Positions 36,860 to 48,805 of a stretch of 64,000 bases of DNA are shown in pieces (position 1 is the first letter of the stretch; each line of letters opens with the position of its first letter). A model generated the notes under the pieces. That model saw only the letters and a program-made list of their open reading frames with translations. It ran no database searches and had not been told where the DNA came from. The position numbers and the translations under genes are program-made. Location: the NCBI RefSeq assembly GCF_033439725.1, contig NW_026944386.1:1922001-1986000 (forward strand), in the 5' to 3' direction. This stretch comes from Neurospora tetraspora. Taxonomy: Eukaryota; Ascomycota; Sordariomycetes; Sordariales; Sordariaceae.

Positions 36860-39800
36860 TTCTTTTTTTGCTCTTTTTTTGCTGCATCTTCTTGACACAC
36901 ACCTCTTTCACTATCGTGATGAATTGCGTCTTTGACTTTTTCATGGTTTCGTTTCGTTTGAACATTTTTTTCCTTCTTCTTTTCTTAACTACCGCGAAGA
37001 AATGTATTGATGGGAAGTCTCGTTGTGTGTGCAGTGGTTTGCTTGTTGGCCTGATTAATGGATGATATCAACCGACCTTACACACGGTTCCGAAACCTAT
37101 CGAGATCCTTTAGAAGATATGTAGTGTGACCTGGGTTGAACGGACATGGAGGTACGCATGAAATGAATTTTGGGGGTATGTATCTGTAAACCAACAATGA
37201 ACTGAACTATCCATCCCTCTTAGACGAGGCATGTAAGCTGGATAAGGTACTCAAAATCACCATGGTACATAATGGATGTAAGAGGAGGGTTCCACAATAG
37301 AAAGATCTCCACGGGCGGGCGCCTTTTAGGGCAAGTTACTGGAACGTAAGTAATGATTATCGTATACAAAAGTAAAAGACTCGCCGATAATGCCAGGGGA
37401 AGACACAAAGATGTTGACATTGAGATACGGTCTTCCAGGTAACTTTGGCAGTGCTTACTTACCTAGTAAACCAGTCACACACCGGGTCTTGGCCAGCGGC
37501 AAAAAGTGTCAGTATATGTGTGCCCTGGTAGACCTGGCAATCCTGGAAGTTGAATTTTATTCAAATTCCCATGTCTGGTAAAGTTCGACGACCCTAACGA
37601 CTCAACACACCATGCGCGACCAGATCGCCGGACTTGTACATGACATCACTGCAAAGTGTGGTGGCGGGATCGTGAACTGGCCCCCCAACCCGCATTGGTC
37701 GATTGGAATAGGTATAAGAAATAATGTTCAAGACATGTGTGAATGGTGAGCTTGACCACATATGTTCTGTTGTGATGATGATGGTGTTTCTGAGTAGGCA
37801 GAGGGATGAGAAGAAGCGAGGGGGGGGAAAATGATAGGATGGTGTAAAAGCCAACCAAGTCTGACAAGACTCTCTCGGCAGTTTGAAACACACCCGCACG
37901 TGAACCACAATCCGGGGTACGCAAACCAAAATCCGGGGTGCGTGAATAGATCAATATGTAGGGCCAATGGCTTGGTACCGATGATGGCAAGACTTGTACC
38001 GTTTTGGGTTTGGGGATTGGGGGTTTTCGGGTAGGAAACTTGGGGAAAGGTGAGAGCCGAAGCTTGGCGAGAACGGTGCGAGTTGACCAAGAAGGAGGTG
38101 AAGCTAGAAGCTGGGCGCATCTGGGGAAGTTCGGTAAACTGATTGCGCGGGAGCCAACGGGAGTGGTCGAAAGAAGGGCCTGGCCGGGCGGCCGGGCGAC
38201 AGGATGGAGAGCGTCACAGAGTTAACGGAGCGGATCGGGTGCGACCCTGAGGCTCACCCTCCCTTGCGACTCCAACAAAGCGGCATGACCTGGATCGTGA
38301 TCTCGCTCGCGCGCGGTGATCTTTGAACAGCCCATACTGCTTTGGTAGATATGCTTGCCCACCGTATCTGTGACATAAGCCAAGAAAAACCAATGCGGTA
38401 CGTTTTGGGAACGTTTTGAGACGTCCTTTGTCGGTGTACTAGGGAGAATCGGGTTGTTTACGGTTGATACCGGTTTACCGGACCCGGGGCCGGGCCAAGG
38501 CACAGACGTCCAGCCGATCCGGTTGGTTTTCTTATCGTCGTCGATCTTTCGGCCTTCTGTAAAACTGTAAAACGCTGCAAGAACGTGGTTTTCTCCGCAA
38601 CAGGTGCTTCCCCCCTGAATGAATGATACGCAACTCCTGACTTGTTGCCAATGAGAAGAGCCCGAGTATCAACCACCTCACACCGAGAACGCCGAAAAAC
38701 TGGAGAAAAAGCTAGAGTAAACTGGGGTCGGACGTCCGGACTACGGGGTTACACTCGGGTCCAACTCCGTACCGACATTTCCCAGAGTAGCTGTGAAACA
38801 ATTTGGATCTGTTTTGAGGGTGCCTTCCTCGAGTGTCTTTTATTCTGTCTGCAAATGTTTTGTCAAGGCGTAGCTGATATGAATTTGATAAAAGTCAGCA
38901 CTGCTTACGCTGTAACGCTCCCGGTTCTGAGCGGATTCCAAATACCAAGCTTGGAGTGTAACGTCAGGATTCCGTAAGCTCTGTAAGGTTATATATGCAA
39001 GGGCCGTAATACAGCACGCTATCGTCGGCCACCCCCCGGACTCTTTTCGAAGCGCTGCCGTGTTTCTTTTGTTTGAGTGGAGTACTAGTACATAGCAAAG
39101 GTAGCATACACTAGTTGATGATACCGTAAGGAGCGACGAAACTTGGCCGTCGATCAATCTTCGGTATGCTTCAGCCATGACTCTACTCTGACCGGTGATG
39201 ATGGCACAGATGAGTCTTGGTAATGCCAATTGCCCACGGAGTATTTGTCAAGATAGTAACGGCTCTTGGCCTACACGTCGATGTTATGGTGGTTTTGACT
39301 ATGGTTGTTTCTGGCCTTGACAGAATTGCGGCTTTGGATGGCAGCCTGGGGACTGACAGGACAGTTGAGACGAGACGGTGAGTTGTTCGCCACCCCCTTC
39401 CCATGTTGCGGGGAAAGTGCTTGAAGTTGACGACCCCAGCGCCAATCCTCAGGACTAACGGCGGCCCCGCGATATCAATGACGCGAGGCTGGGGAAGGGG
39501 GAGCGACGGCGGGGCCATACCAGCATTGCTCGCGTTGCGGTGCGAGCCCGAGCTCGTTTTTGGATCTTGCTCTTCGTCCGCAGGAGATAGACCATTCAGG
39601 TGATCATTCAGGAGACCCCTGTTGGACCCCGATATGCGCTGTCGTTGGAGTTGCGCTAGATGAACGATACGCCGTCTTGTCAGGTATACAATATCATCGC
39701 CGTGAGCATTTTTGCGAATTTAAGAAAGTCGATTTGCCGGTGTCCAGAGTCAACTTGGATATATCGTCAGTGTAACCTCTAGGGTTCACTGCAGTGATGT

Positions 39801-39973
39801 GAGCCTGACCCTGTCTAGCGTACCTCTATGCGGTCATAGCCGAGCCCATAGAGACCGGTACCGGAAAGTCATGACCATGGGTGACTGCTACGGTAGCGAG
39901 AAATCGGGTTGATAATATTTCGGAGCAATAGTGTAGTGGTCATCTTGGTGTCTATCACCTGGTGCAGAGGTGA
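36860..39973. other. Intergenic stretch, nothing recognised
   Basis: Between the 5S gene and the pogo-type element. Short unsupported frames only. A small direct repeat of CCAAAATCCGGGGT-like units lies near 37910-37940. A tRNA-like A-box sequence near 39930 was considered and rejected. Confidence 0.55.
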
Positions 39974-39975
39974 TA

Positions 39976-40005
39976 CCGCTTATTCTCATTCAAACCGGAT
40001 TTATC
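39976..40005 (+). repeat. Left terminal inverted repeat of the pogo-type element
   Basis: 30 bp, preceded by TA. Matches the reverse complement of 43689-43718 except at three positions. Confidence 0.88.
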
Positions 40006-41174
40006 TAACCTCCTTGTAGTTTAGTGCAGCCAGGTGGGCACCTGCAACTAGGGTAATCAACGTGGCCATACAAGGGGGTTCGAATGGTTTATAGGGGAAA
40101 AAAAAGTGGCCTCCCCTGCTAGAGTGGCTGCTTGGTAAAAGAGGGGGTTCTGGAGACTGCTAGCATTTTAATTCCTATTAATCTCGTCGTTTTTATCCTT
40201 CTTTTCTTCAACACCAGCTATAAAAACGACGATATTTTCAACTCTTCCCTATAAAACTATGCCTCGTCTTGACCTTGGGACTATCGATATCGTTTGTATG
40301 TAAATGGTTATATAATCTATATTATTTATTAGATTTAACTTCGTTTTATAGACGTAATAAAAGATTTTAAAGATATTAAAGTTTTTATTGTTGATAATGA
40401 ATATAATATCGTCTACTAGCAACCTTCTTCCTATAGGTTTATATACGTTACTGGTTTATTCTTTAAAAGTAGTGGCTAGTATTTTGGTTGGGTTCGAAAA
40501 TAGTAGAAGTCAGTTATTAAAGAGTATATTTTAAACGAGAATTATCTGGTTAAATACTTTATAAAATCGAGAGGGAGGCGATAGTAAAATTACGATATGT
40601 AGGGTATTAAGAGAGAGTAGTAAAAAGGTAAAGTATTTGTATAGGTAGAAGAGTTTATTGTTATTAAAAATAAAGACGAGGATTAATTTAATGAAATTAG
40701 TACCGTTGAACTTCCTTCCTCCTTTTTAATATTTAATATCATATTATCCAAATTATTAGACGGTTTGACGATAGTATTATAATTGGCCTTTCGAAGTATA
40801 GAGACGAGTTCGAGCTTTTTAAATTTATTGAAGTTAAAAATCCGCCGTTATTTATAGAAGGACCGTAGCTAGTTAATAGTATAATTTGAATAATTTATTT
40901 ATAGTCCGTTAAGAGTAGCCTCCTTATTAGGTTTGAAATATTGGGTATTATTAATAACGTTAATATTATTAGTTTTTTCGAATCTAATAAAGTCGATATC
41001 TTTCTAATTAATACCTTTAATTTTAATTTTGTAGTCTTCCTACTTATTAAGCCGTATAGAAAAACTATAATTAATAAAGGATTTAGCTACCAAACCAGGG
41101 TTCTTTTCGTCGATAAATTAAATAGCTCGTATTATAATATGAGTAAGTATAATCCTTTTTTTCGACGGGGTCTA

Positions 41175-42290
41175 CTATTCGAATTTACCGTCCCGGACTT
41201 CCCTTTCTTCGATATATTTATTATATATTTTGAAAAAGTATACTTTAATAGATTTGTTGATATAGGTATCGAAGGGTTGCAATAAGGGGGTAAGGCTACT
41301 AGGGATTATAGTTCTATTAATACTATATTTATCGAGGGTATTAAATATATCCTTTATTTTATAAAATTTAGCGGTATTTATAATTAATAATACTTTATCG
41401 TTATTAATACCCATTTCTTTACTGAATTTTTTATAAATTTATTTAACTATCAATTTTTCGCTATTATATACTGTTTTATTGAATTCGACGGTTACTCCTA
41501 GGTAATATACCGCTTTTTCTTCTATATAAAGTAATATTAGAAATAGAAAAGAAAAAAAGGAAAAAATGTATAACTTCTACTTCCTTCCTTTTTTCCTTTT
41601 TTTTCCTATGGTTAAGTAGGGAATGTACTATTTGCCCGCCTCTATTTATATTATAATTTATTTACCCATAAATAGTAAGTAAAGGATACGGTACTAATTT
41701 ACCCTTCTATCGGGTTAAGGTTTTACTTTAAATTAATAACCGTACCGGCTATAGGGAAAAGAAAGAAAAAAAGTAAAAAAAATAAAAGGGGAAACCCTAT
41801 ATTACGCATAGTATTGCACTTATTTACCCGCTTCGGCTTGGATTATTACCTATTTATCCATAAATAGTAGGATTAATACAGCGTTAGTACCTTCTATCGG
41901 TTCTAGTTTTATATACGATTTATAGTTTAAAGGCGTAATATAAGGGGTGGAGGAAGGAGATGGATATAAATAAAGGGGAAAAGAATAAAAAATAATAAAA
42001 GAAATAATTTAATTAACTATTTATAATCTTTCTTCTATTAGTATTTAATGTACCCTTAAATATTAATTTAGGTAGTAACTTCTATAACCTATTTGTAAAA
42101 ATATATAGAATTAGGGTCGCTTACTGCTTATTCTAGCCGCTTCGGTCGGTTTTATTTATAATAGTATCGTTACTTCTAATATTGTATTTTATACCGTCGA
42201 AGAATTCAAAGGGTATAGGGGTCTCGTCGAAATTAATAATAAATTGCTTATCAACCTATTAATTAAAAGAGGGGAAGTTAATTAATAGGA
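41175..42290 (-). pseudogene. DDE_1 transposase relic (pogo superfamily)
   Basis: On the minus strand the region at 42290-42170 gives IINFDETPIPFEFFDGIKYN and then NKTDRSG and ATLILYIFTN, the first catalytic block of pogo-like fungal transposases with its DET intact. Further on, 41414-41175 is open and gives KVLLIINTAKFYKIKDI and IPSSLTPLLQPFDTYINKSI, the second and third blocks. The second catalytic Asp reads Asn (IIN for IID) and the following His position reads Tyr; both are RIP-type transitions. The third Asp (QPFD) is kept. Stops interrupt the frames between blocks. Confidence 0.82.
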
Positions 42291-43688
42291 GGTTAAATAA
42301 TAGAGTAAATTGGATATAAAATACTTATTTTATAGGAGGTAAGCGGGCTATAAATTAAATAATTAATAGTTAGCGTTATAGGTAGGGTAGTATTCTTACG
42401 TACGAATTTAAGGAAGTTAGTTATAAAACGAAGGTAATCCTTTAGTAATTTAAATAATTGCTTTATTACCCGCTGTATTATAATATTGTAATAGCGAAAG
42501 AATCCTTTAACCTAACTAATCAAAAAAGTAAAGTCCGAATAGGGTTAGCTGGTAAATCGATAAAAAATATATTTAAACTACCGTTTAAATTAGCCGATAC
42601 GTATAAAATCGCGTACTTTCTATTTTAAAAGGAAGTTAGTAAATAACTTTCTTTCTATATTTAATTATTTAGGTCGGTATTAGAAAGCCGTACCATAAAC
42701 AATATTATCCTTATAAGTCTACTAATCTGATATAATAAAACGTAGAATTTTAAACTATTTAACGGTATTGTTATAAATAGGACGGACTTTACTAATAAGT
42801 AGGGTAGGAAGCCGTTTACTATCGAATTAATATATTTCGAACTAGAGGATATCGATACGAAAGTAAGGTCGCCGTTAAAGGTTAGTATAAACGGGCGTAT
42901 CCACGAAATAATATAAGAGAAAATCTAATACTTTAATTTTAATATCTTTAGATTGCTATAGATATAGTCGCTTAATTTAAAGTAGTAAAATATATACCCT
43001 ATTTTTATATCATTTAGCTAAAGTACGAACTTTTTTTACCAGGTTTCAATTTTATTATAATACCTTTATAAAAAAGACGGGGTTATTATTCTAATATTAT
43101 TAATAAAAAAGTTATATTTGTAGACGAGGGAGTTAATAAGAATGATATTGATAATAAAAAAGATTAATTAAGAGGATAAAACTAATTAGATTAGATTTCT
43201 TAAATGAGAATAGAAATCTAAGTATTTAGTACGGTTAGGAGGGGAATTATATAATAAAAAGCTATAGTTAAATAAATATAATAATATAGGTTGAAATTTA
43301 AAATGAAATTTACTTTGGGGTCGGTCGGGTTTTTAATATTAAACCCGCGACGGGAATTTTAATAGTGGTAAGCTTAAATACGTTGCTAGACTTAACGCTT
43401 ACTTCTTTAATAAAAGATTATATCGCGATCGATAGTTTTGGTATTGTTTGATTGATTCTGGTTGATCTGTTGATTCTAGTAGTTTGAGGGCACGAGTTAG
43501 AATCGAGAAAGGTGGTTGTTTGAGGAAGGAGGAAGGAAGTAGGGTGGCTAGGCGAGATTCTCAAAGATTACTAGCACGGAGCACACGGCTGGCAGGGGAG
43601 TCTGCAGGTAGCTGGCAGGGTTGAAAAGTACGTTAAAGTAGGCTTGTCGGCCCGGCTATACTATAATGGGTTTAGCGGGGCAGGGGGG

Positions 43689-43718
43689 GATAAATCCGGT
43701 TTGAATGAAAAAAAACGG
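43689..43718 (-). repeat. Right terminal inverted repeat of the pogo-type element
   Basis: 30 bp, followed by TA. The outer part reads AAAAAAAACGG on the plus strand; two of the three differences from the left end are of the C/T type. Confidence 0.88.
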
Positions 43719-43720
43719 TA

Positions 43721-46174
43721 GTCTTTAAGTAGGTGATGGATAATGTCTTGGTTGAGGTCAAGGCCAAGACAAACCTGGAAGCATTTGAGATTCCCAAAGT
43801 GGATTACATCGGGACTAAGCGGTGGGGTTGATGGTGGGGAAGAGCAGCATGGCAGTGTGGGGTAAAGCCTTGTGATAAGATTGCGCGAGCAGGGGCACTG
43901 GCCTGGTGGACTCGGACCTCAATATGAGCCGTGCACAGGCCGCCACGCGATTACCCGTTGAGGTTAGGTTGCTTGGCGGGAGCCATTGAATGTTGAGGAT
44001 TCGTTGCGGGGACGGGATCCCAACCGAAACTTTGGTTTCTCCTTACATCCGTCCCAGCCGTTACATCTTCAAGAGCATACTTGTACGAGCCCGTCCGCCT
44101 TGAAAATATCAGCTGGCCCCAAATTTTGGATTGCTACTGGCTTACCTACAAGACTTGTTATATCAATGTCTATCAACACAAGCCATTGGGCTTCACCTCC
44201 CTTTTGCCCCTGGTACCGTTTTGCTGAATACCTGAACTGGCCCCAAATTTTGGATTGCTACTGGCTTACCTACAAGACTTGTTATATCAATGTCTATCAA
44301 CACAAGCCATTGGGCTTCACCTCCCTTTTGCCCCTGGTACCGTTTTGCTGAATACCTGAACAGGCCCCTAATGCACGCCATTTACGAAATGACTCGCGAC
44401 CAATCATTTGGGCGAATTGGCCGAAGACGCGGATGCGCCCGTGCTGTCCTTCCAAGTCAAGCCGCCTCCCACATCCCCAGCGGACAATATCATCAACCAA
44501 ACAAACCCGAACCGAACCGAATCTTGATGACAGAATGCGACAAACCACATTACCGATCTGAAGTCAATATAAGCAAGGCAACAACAGAAGACATCTGAAA
44601 TTCGACACTTTCCAAGGGTTAAATCTGATAGGGACGGGGTGTTGGGAAAGGCCCACTGTTAGAACGCTACTAACAAGCCTACAATGCCACCTCACAAATC
44701 CTTCCATACGACAATGGAGACATATAATTTCTACAACGTGTTCAAAAGCCAGCGGCTCGTAATTCCGTGGCCCATGGATTCCATTGAGATTTTCTCGTCA
44801 AGCAACCACTAAGTCCAGTCTACCGGGGCATTACGGACGGCGGCGGCGCATCGTAGCACGTACACTGCGTACTAACACCGCGTAACAGTCAGGGTCCAAG
44901 AGAATCCCGAGAAACTGTAAGTAGGTATGCAACCCGAGCAGCCACAGTGTGATGGTTATACATGTCCAAGGGGATAACCAGGTAGGACCTGGCATGTATG
45001 ATTGTGCGCTACTGTAAACCTGACATGGCATCTGAGTAGGTTGCCGGGTCTGAGCAACATGGTTCTTCCCATTCCTTATACACATGACCTCCGCAGTCAC
45101 GTCGATTCTTCCATATCAAGCAAACTGAGAAAGCCATCGATAGGATCACCAAATGAACCCCTTTTCCAAGTGTCCGTCGTTGGACCAACTGCATTTCGCT
45201 AGAGAACAATATACTACGCTGCTACCACACTACGAATATGTACTGTGGTATATGCGGGCGATTTTAAACAGTTAAGAGCGAAGCGATTAAAAGATTCGCC
45301 GATCGAAGGGTTAGTTGCCCAATCTGGAAAGCGCGGGGCTCCGGCAAGTAGCGAATAGTCTCGACCTTCCACACTAGTCGAAGCTCAGATGACAAAAAGA
45401 TGGAGGGGCAGCTCTGAAGTGAAGAGTATCTGAAGTGTGGGTAGGGTTCAGAGTTCGATGGTCACTCAGCCTCGGGCAGATGGAGAATCTGGCCATGTCT
45501 CTCCGACTGTACGCTGACGCTTGGGGCTCCGGTTCGGCCGTCACCCGCGGAGCCCTTGGAACCAAAACAACCTCCAGACGGGATGGTCATCCCCAATCCC
45601 AACCCGAGTCCCGTCCAGGTCCCAATGGCCCCAATGGCGGCCCTCCACAGTCCACAGTGGTCCCCATCCCGAGCCAGGTCATCCACCCGTCCGACCCTAG
45701 CAGTGTGCCTAGTCAGTCAATCCGTACATCATTCACGGTTACATCCTCTATCCATGCAGCTCTCCATGGCCTTCTCCATTCGGGCGGGTATGCGTCGTTT
45801 TGGTGGTGGTTTCGGTGGTGCTCGGTGGTGCTCATAATACAAAAGCCCATCGGCCCCCGTCCTGCCATCCCGCCGTCCCCCCTTCCTTCTGCCTGCTGTA
45901 CCTGTACACCAACCTGACCTGCCTGTTGTCCTCTCCTTTTTCCTCTTTGCCCTTTTATCCCAATCTCCTCTCTTTGGTTTGCGAAACCTTGGCCTCCTGT
46001 CAGCTGGCCACCGTGATCCATTCACTGCTCTGCCTTGTCCTGCGTCTTTGATTTCAGCACCGAATCCGTCTTGCTTGGAGCTGCTTCTACCTCGCATCCT
46101 TTTCAGCGAAGCGCAATATTGCTTCAGCACAGACATCTATCATTAACACCCAGAACAACCACACCACAGCCACC
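43721..46174. other. Intergenic stretch and probable acu-5 promoter/leader
   Basis: Contains the 124-bp tandem duplication listed separately and no supported gene. From about 45840 to 46170 the plus strand is pyrimidine-rich (repeated CTTTCC/TCCTCT), typical of strong fungal promoters and leaders, and ends in CAGCCACCATGT at the acu-5 start. Confidence 0.55.
44113..44360 (+). repeat. Perfect 124-bp tandem duplication
   Basis: The unit starting CTGGCCCCAAATTTTGGA at 44113 is repeated at 44237, with a short third start (GGCCCC) at 44361. I see no difference between the two copies. No gene is disrupted. Confidence 0.9.
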
Positions 46175-48805
46175 ATGTCTGGTAGCCCCGATTCTTCCGC
46201 GGCAGTAGTGCCCGAGGCTCACGTTGTTGAGACCTACCGTAAGTTCCGAAGCCCCCCAGAGCCCCAATTGGCCGCGCAGCATGGCTGGCTGTCAGGAGAT
46301 GCAATGCGCTCGGGAGACTCTCATGAGGAGACTGGAGGCTCCAACACGAGATTCGGCTGGCCGCGGAGTTGCGCCGAACAGGCTAGCAGGGTCTTGAGTC
46401 AGGCAATTTGCTAACACTGGAATTTTCTCTTAGAGCCCCCTAAGGAGATGCTTGAGAGTATGTTAACCCCCCATGGTGGATGCCGCCCCCAACCAAAGTT
46501 GTTGGGGTTGATCGGTTATTGTCACACCACTGCGGGGAAACTCGCCTAGGACTAAGGGAAAGGAACACGCAAAAATTGCTAACTGGATACCACAGACCAC
46601 CCAAGCAAACCTCATCTTGCCAGTGAGTAAACCCCCTAAAAACTCCGTTACCCGGGCCCCCGGCCTACTATTATCCCCGCCCCTTCCCTCGCACAACCTG
46701 GAAGGCAGCATTCGCTTCCGCGCCGGTTTTCGGCGACTGCTACGCTACGCGCACTTCCCCCTTTTCTCTGCGTCCGACTCCAAGTTGTCGGGTCTCCGGA
46801 CCCCTCATCTGGTCCAATCCCATTCCCTTGTGCTTGAGCTAACATGACTTTGCGCCAGACTTCGAGGAGTACCAGAAGTTGTACAAGCAGTCCATCACCG
46901 AGCCCAATGTGTTCTGGGCTGAGCGCGCCCGCGAGCTCCTGTCGTGGAGCAAGGATTTCCAGACTGTCCACAGCGGTTCCCTCGTCAACGGTGACAACGC
47001 CTGGTTCGTAGAGGGCGAGCTCAATGCCTCATACAACTGCGTCGACAGACACGCCCACAAGGACCCCAACAGAGTCGCCATCATCTACGAGGCCGACGAG
47101 CCCGGTGAGGGAAGGAATGTTACCTATGGCGAGCTCCTCAGGGAGGTCTCCAAGCTCGCCCATGTCCTCACCAACTTGGGCGTTCGCAAGGGAGACACCG
47201 TCGCCATCTACCTTCCCATGATTCCCGAGGCCATCGTTGCCCTGCTTGCTTGCAGCAGAATTGGCGCCATCCACTCCGTCGTTTTCGCCGGTTTCTCCTC
47301 CGACTCCCTCCGCGACCGTGTCGTCGATGCCCAGTCCAAGGTCGTCATCACCACCGATGAGGGCAAGCGCGGTGGCAAGCTGATTGGCACCAAGAAGATC
47401 GTCGATGAGGCTCTCCAGCAGTGCCCCGATGTTCGCAACGTGCTCGTCTACAAGCGCACCGGCGCCGACATCAACATGACCCCCGGCCGTGATCTCTGGT
47501 GGCACGAGGAGGTTGAGAAGTACCCTGCTTACTACACCCCCGTGGCCATGGCCTCTGAGGATCCTCTCTTCCTTCTCTACACCTCTGGCTCCACTGGCAA
47601 GCCCAAGGGAGTTGCCCACTCTACCGCTGGTTACCTGCTCGGTGCTGCCATGACCGGCAAGTACGTTTTCGACATCCATGACGGTGACAGGTACTTCTGC
47701 GGTGGTGATGTCGGCTGGATTACTGGTCACACCTATGTCCTCTACGCCCCGCTCTTGCTCGGTGTCTCGACCGTCGTTTTCGAGGGTACCCCCGCCTACC
47801 CCAACTTCTCCCGCTACTGGGACATCATTGAGCAGCACAAGGTCACCCAGTTCTACGTTGCTCCCACTGCCCTGCGCCTGCTGAAGCGCGCCGGTGACCA
47901 CCACGTTCGCAACGAGATGAAGTACCTCCGTGTTCTCGGCTCTGTCGGTGAGCCCATCGCCGCCGAGGTCTGGAAGTGGTACTATGATGTTGTCGGCAAG
48001 GGCCGCGCCCAGATTTGCGACACCTACTGGCAGACCGAGACCGGCTCCAACGTCATCACTCCCCTTGCTGGCGTTACCCCCACCAAGCCCGGTTCCGCCT
48101 CTCTCCCCTTCTTTGGTATCGAGCCCGCGCTTGTCGACCCCGTTACCGGCGAGGAGATCCACGGCAACAACGTCGAGGGTGTCTTGGCCTTCAAGCAGGC
48201 CTGGCCAAGCATGGCCCGCACCGTCTGGGGTGCCCATAAGCGCTACATGGAGACCTACCTCGATGTGTACAAGGGCTACTACTTCACGGGCGACGGTGCT
48301 GCCCGCGACCACGAGGGCTTCTACTGGATCCGCGGCCGTGTCGACGACGTCGTCAACGTTAGTGGCCACCGTCTCAGCACTGCCGAGATTGAGGCTGCTC
48401 TGATTGAGCATCACTCCGTTGCCGAGTCTGCTGTCGTCGGTGTTGCCGACGAGCTCACCGGCCAGGCCGTCAACGCCTTCGTTGCCGTCAAGGAGGGTAC
48501 CCAGATCAACGACGCTCTCCGCAAGGAGTTCGTCCTCCAGGTCCGCCGCAGCATCGGTCCCTTCGCTGCTCCCAAGGCCATCTACGTCGTCCCTGATCTT
48601 CCCAAGACTCGCTCTGGCAAGATCATGCGCCGCATTCTGAGGAAGATCGTTGCCGGTGAGGAGGATCAGCTTGGTGATATCACTACTGTAAGTTCCAGTC
48701 CACAAACCGGATAGCTGCATGCAAAGTACTAACAATTGGAAATAGCTCTCCGATCCCAGCGTCGTTGCTAAGATCATCGAGGTCGTCCACGAGCAGCGCA
48801 AGTAA
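46175..48805 (+). CDS. acu-5: Acetyl-CoA synthetase (AMP-forming)
   Basis: Five exons: 46175-46238, 46434-46457, 46596-46622, 46859-48687 and 48746-48805 (2004 nt, 667 residues). Exons 2 and 3 are only 24 and 27 nt, but the joined N-terminus ([29 protein letters not shown]) matches the usual start of fungal acetyl-CoA synthetases. It converts acetate, ATP and CoA to acetyl-CoA, AMP and PPi, feeding the glyoxylate cycle, lipid synthesis and histone acetylation; cytosolic and nuclear. Motifs: the phosphate-binding loop [11 protein letters not shown] (about residue 279), GDVGWITGH, the adenine-binding TYWQTETG (about 427), [17 protein letters not shown], and the C-terminal [10 protein letters not shown] with the catalytic, acetylatable Lys (about 626). 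Codon use is strongly biased to C in third positions, as in highly expressed Neurospora genes. The family is usually acetate-induced through a FacB-type activator; I did not verify sites. Confidence 0.97.

Larger units (their letters stand above)
39976..43718 (-). mobile_element. Pogo-type (DDE_1) DNA transposon, RIP-inactivated
   Basis: A 30-bp inverted repeat starting CCG and containing TCATTCAAACCGGATTTATC lies at 39976-40005 and, inverted, at 43689-43718 (three mismatches). TA dinucleotides flank both ends (39974-39975 and 43719-43720), the target duplication of the Tc1/mariner-pogo group. The interior is very AT-rich, and the minus strand holds DDE_1 transposase relics at 41.18-42.29 kb. 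The outer 150 bp on the left and about 270 bp on the right keep normal composition, so RIP damage is limited to about 40160-43440. The length of 3743 bp is long for a pogo element, so a nested insertion or an accessory gene cannot be excluded. Confidence 0.88.

Noticed and set aside
39925-40000. tRNA-like sequence (A-box-like TAGTGTAGTGG, then the hairpin CACCT/AGGTG)
   Set aside because: The loop lacks the invariant T at position 33, no D-stem pairs, the B-box-like part belongs to the transposon end, and the transposon boundary at 39976 cuts the supposed gene.
40018-40095. Second tRNA-like stretch with GGTTCGAATGG
   Set aside because: No acceptor or T stem can be formed; it lies inside the end of the pogo-type element.
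40941-41285. 114-codon plus-strand frame in the pogo-type element
   Set aside because: Phe/Asn/Ile-rich antisense reading of the transposase relic, which is coded on the minus strand.
47029-48801. 590-codon open frame antisense to acetyl-CoA synthetase
   Set aside because: It is a by-product of the strong third-position C bias of the real gene; its composition (Gly/Val/Asp/Leu) is typical of antisense readings and it has no domain.
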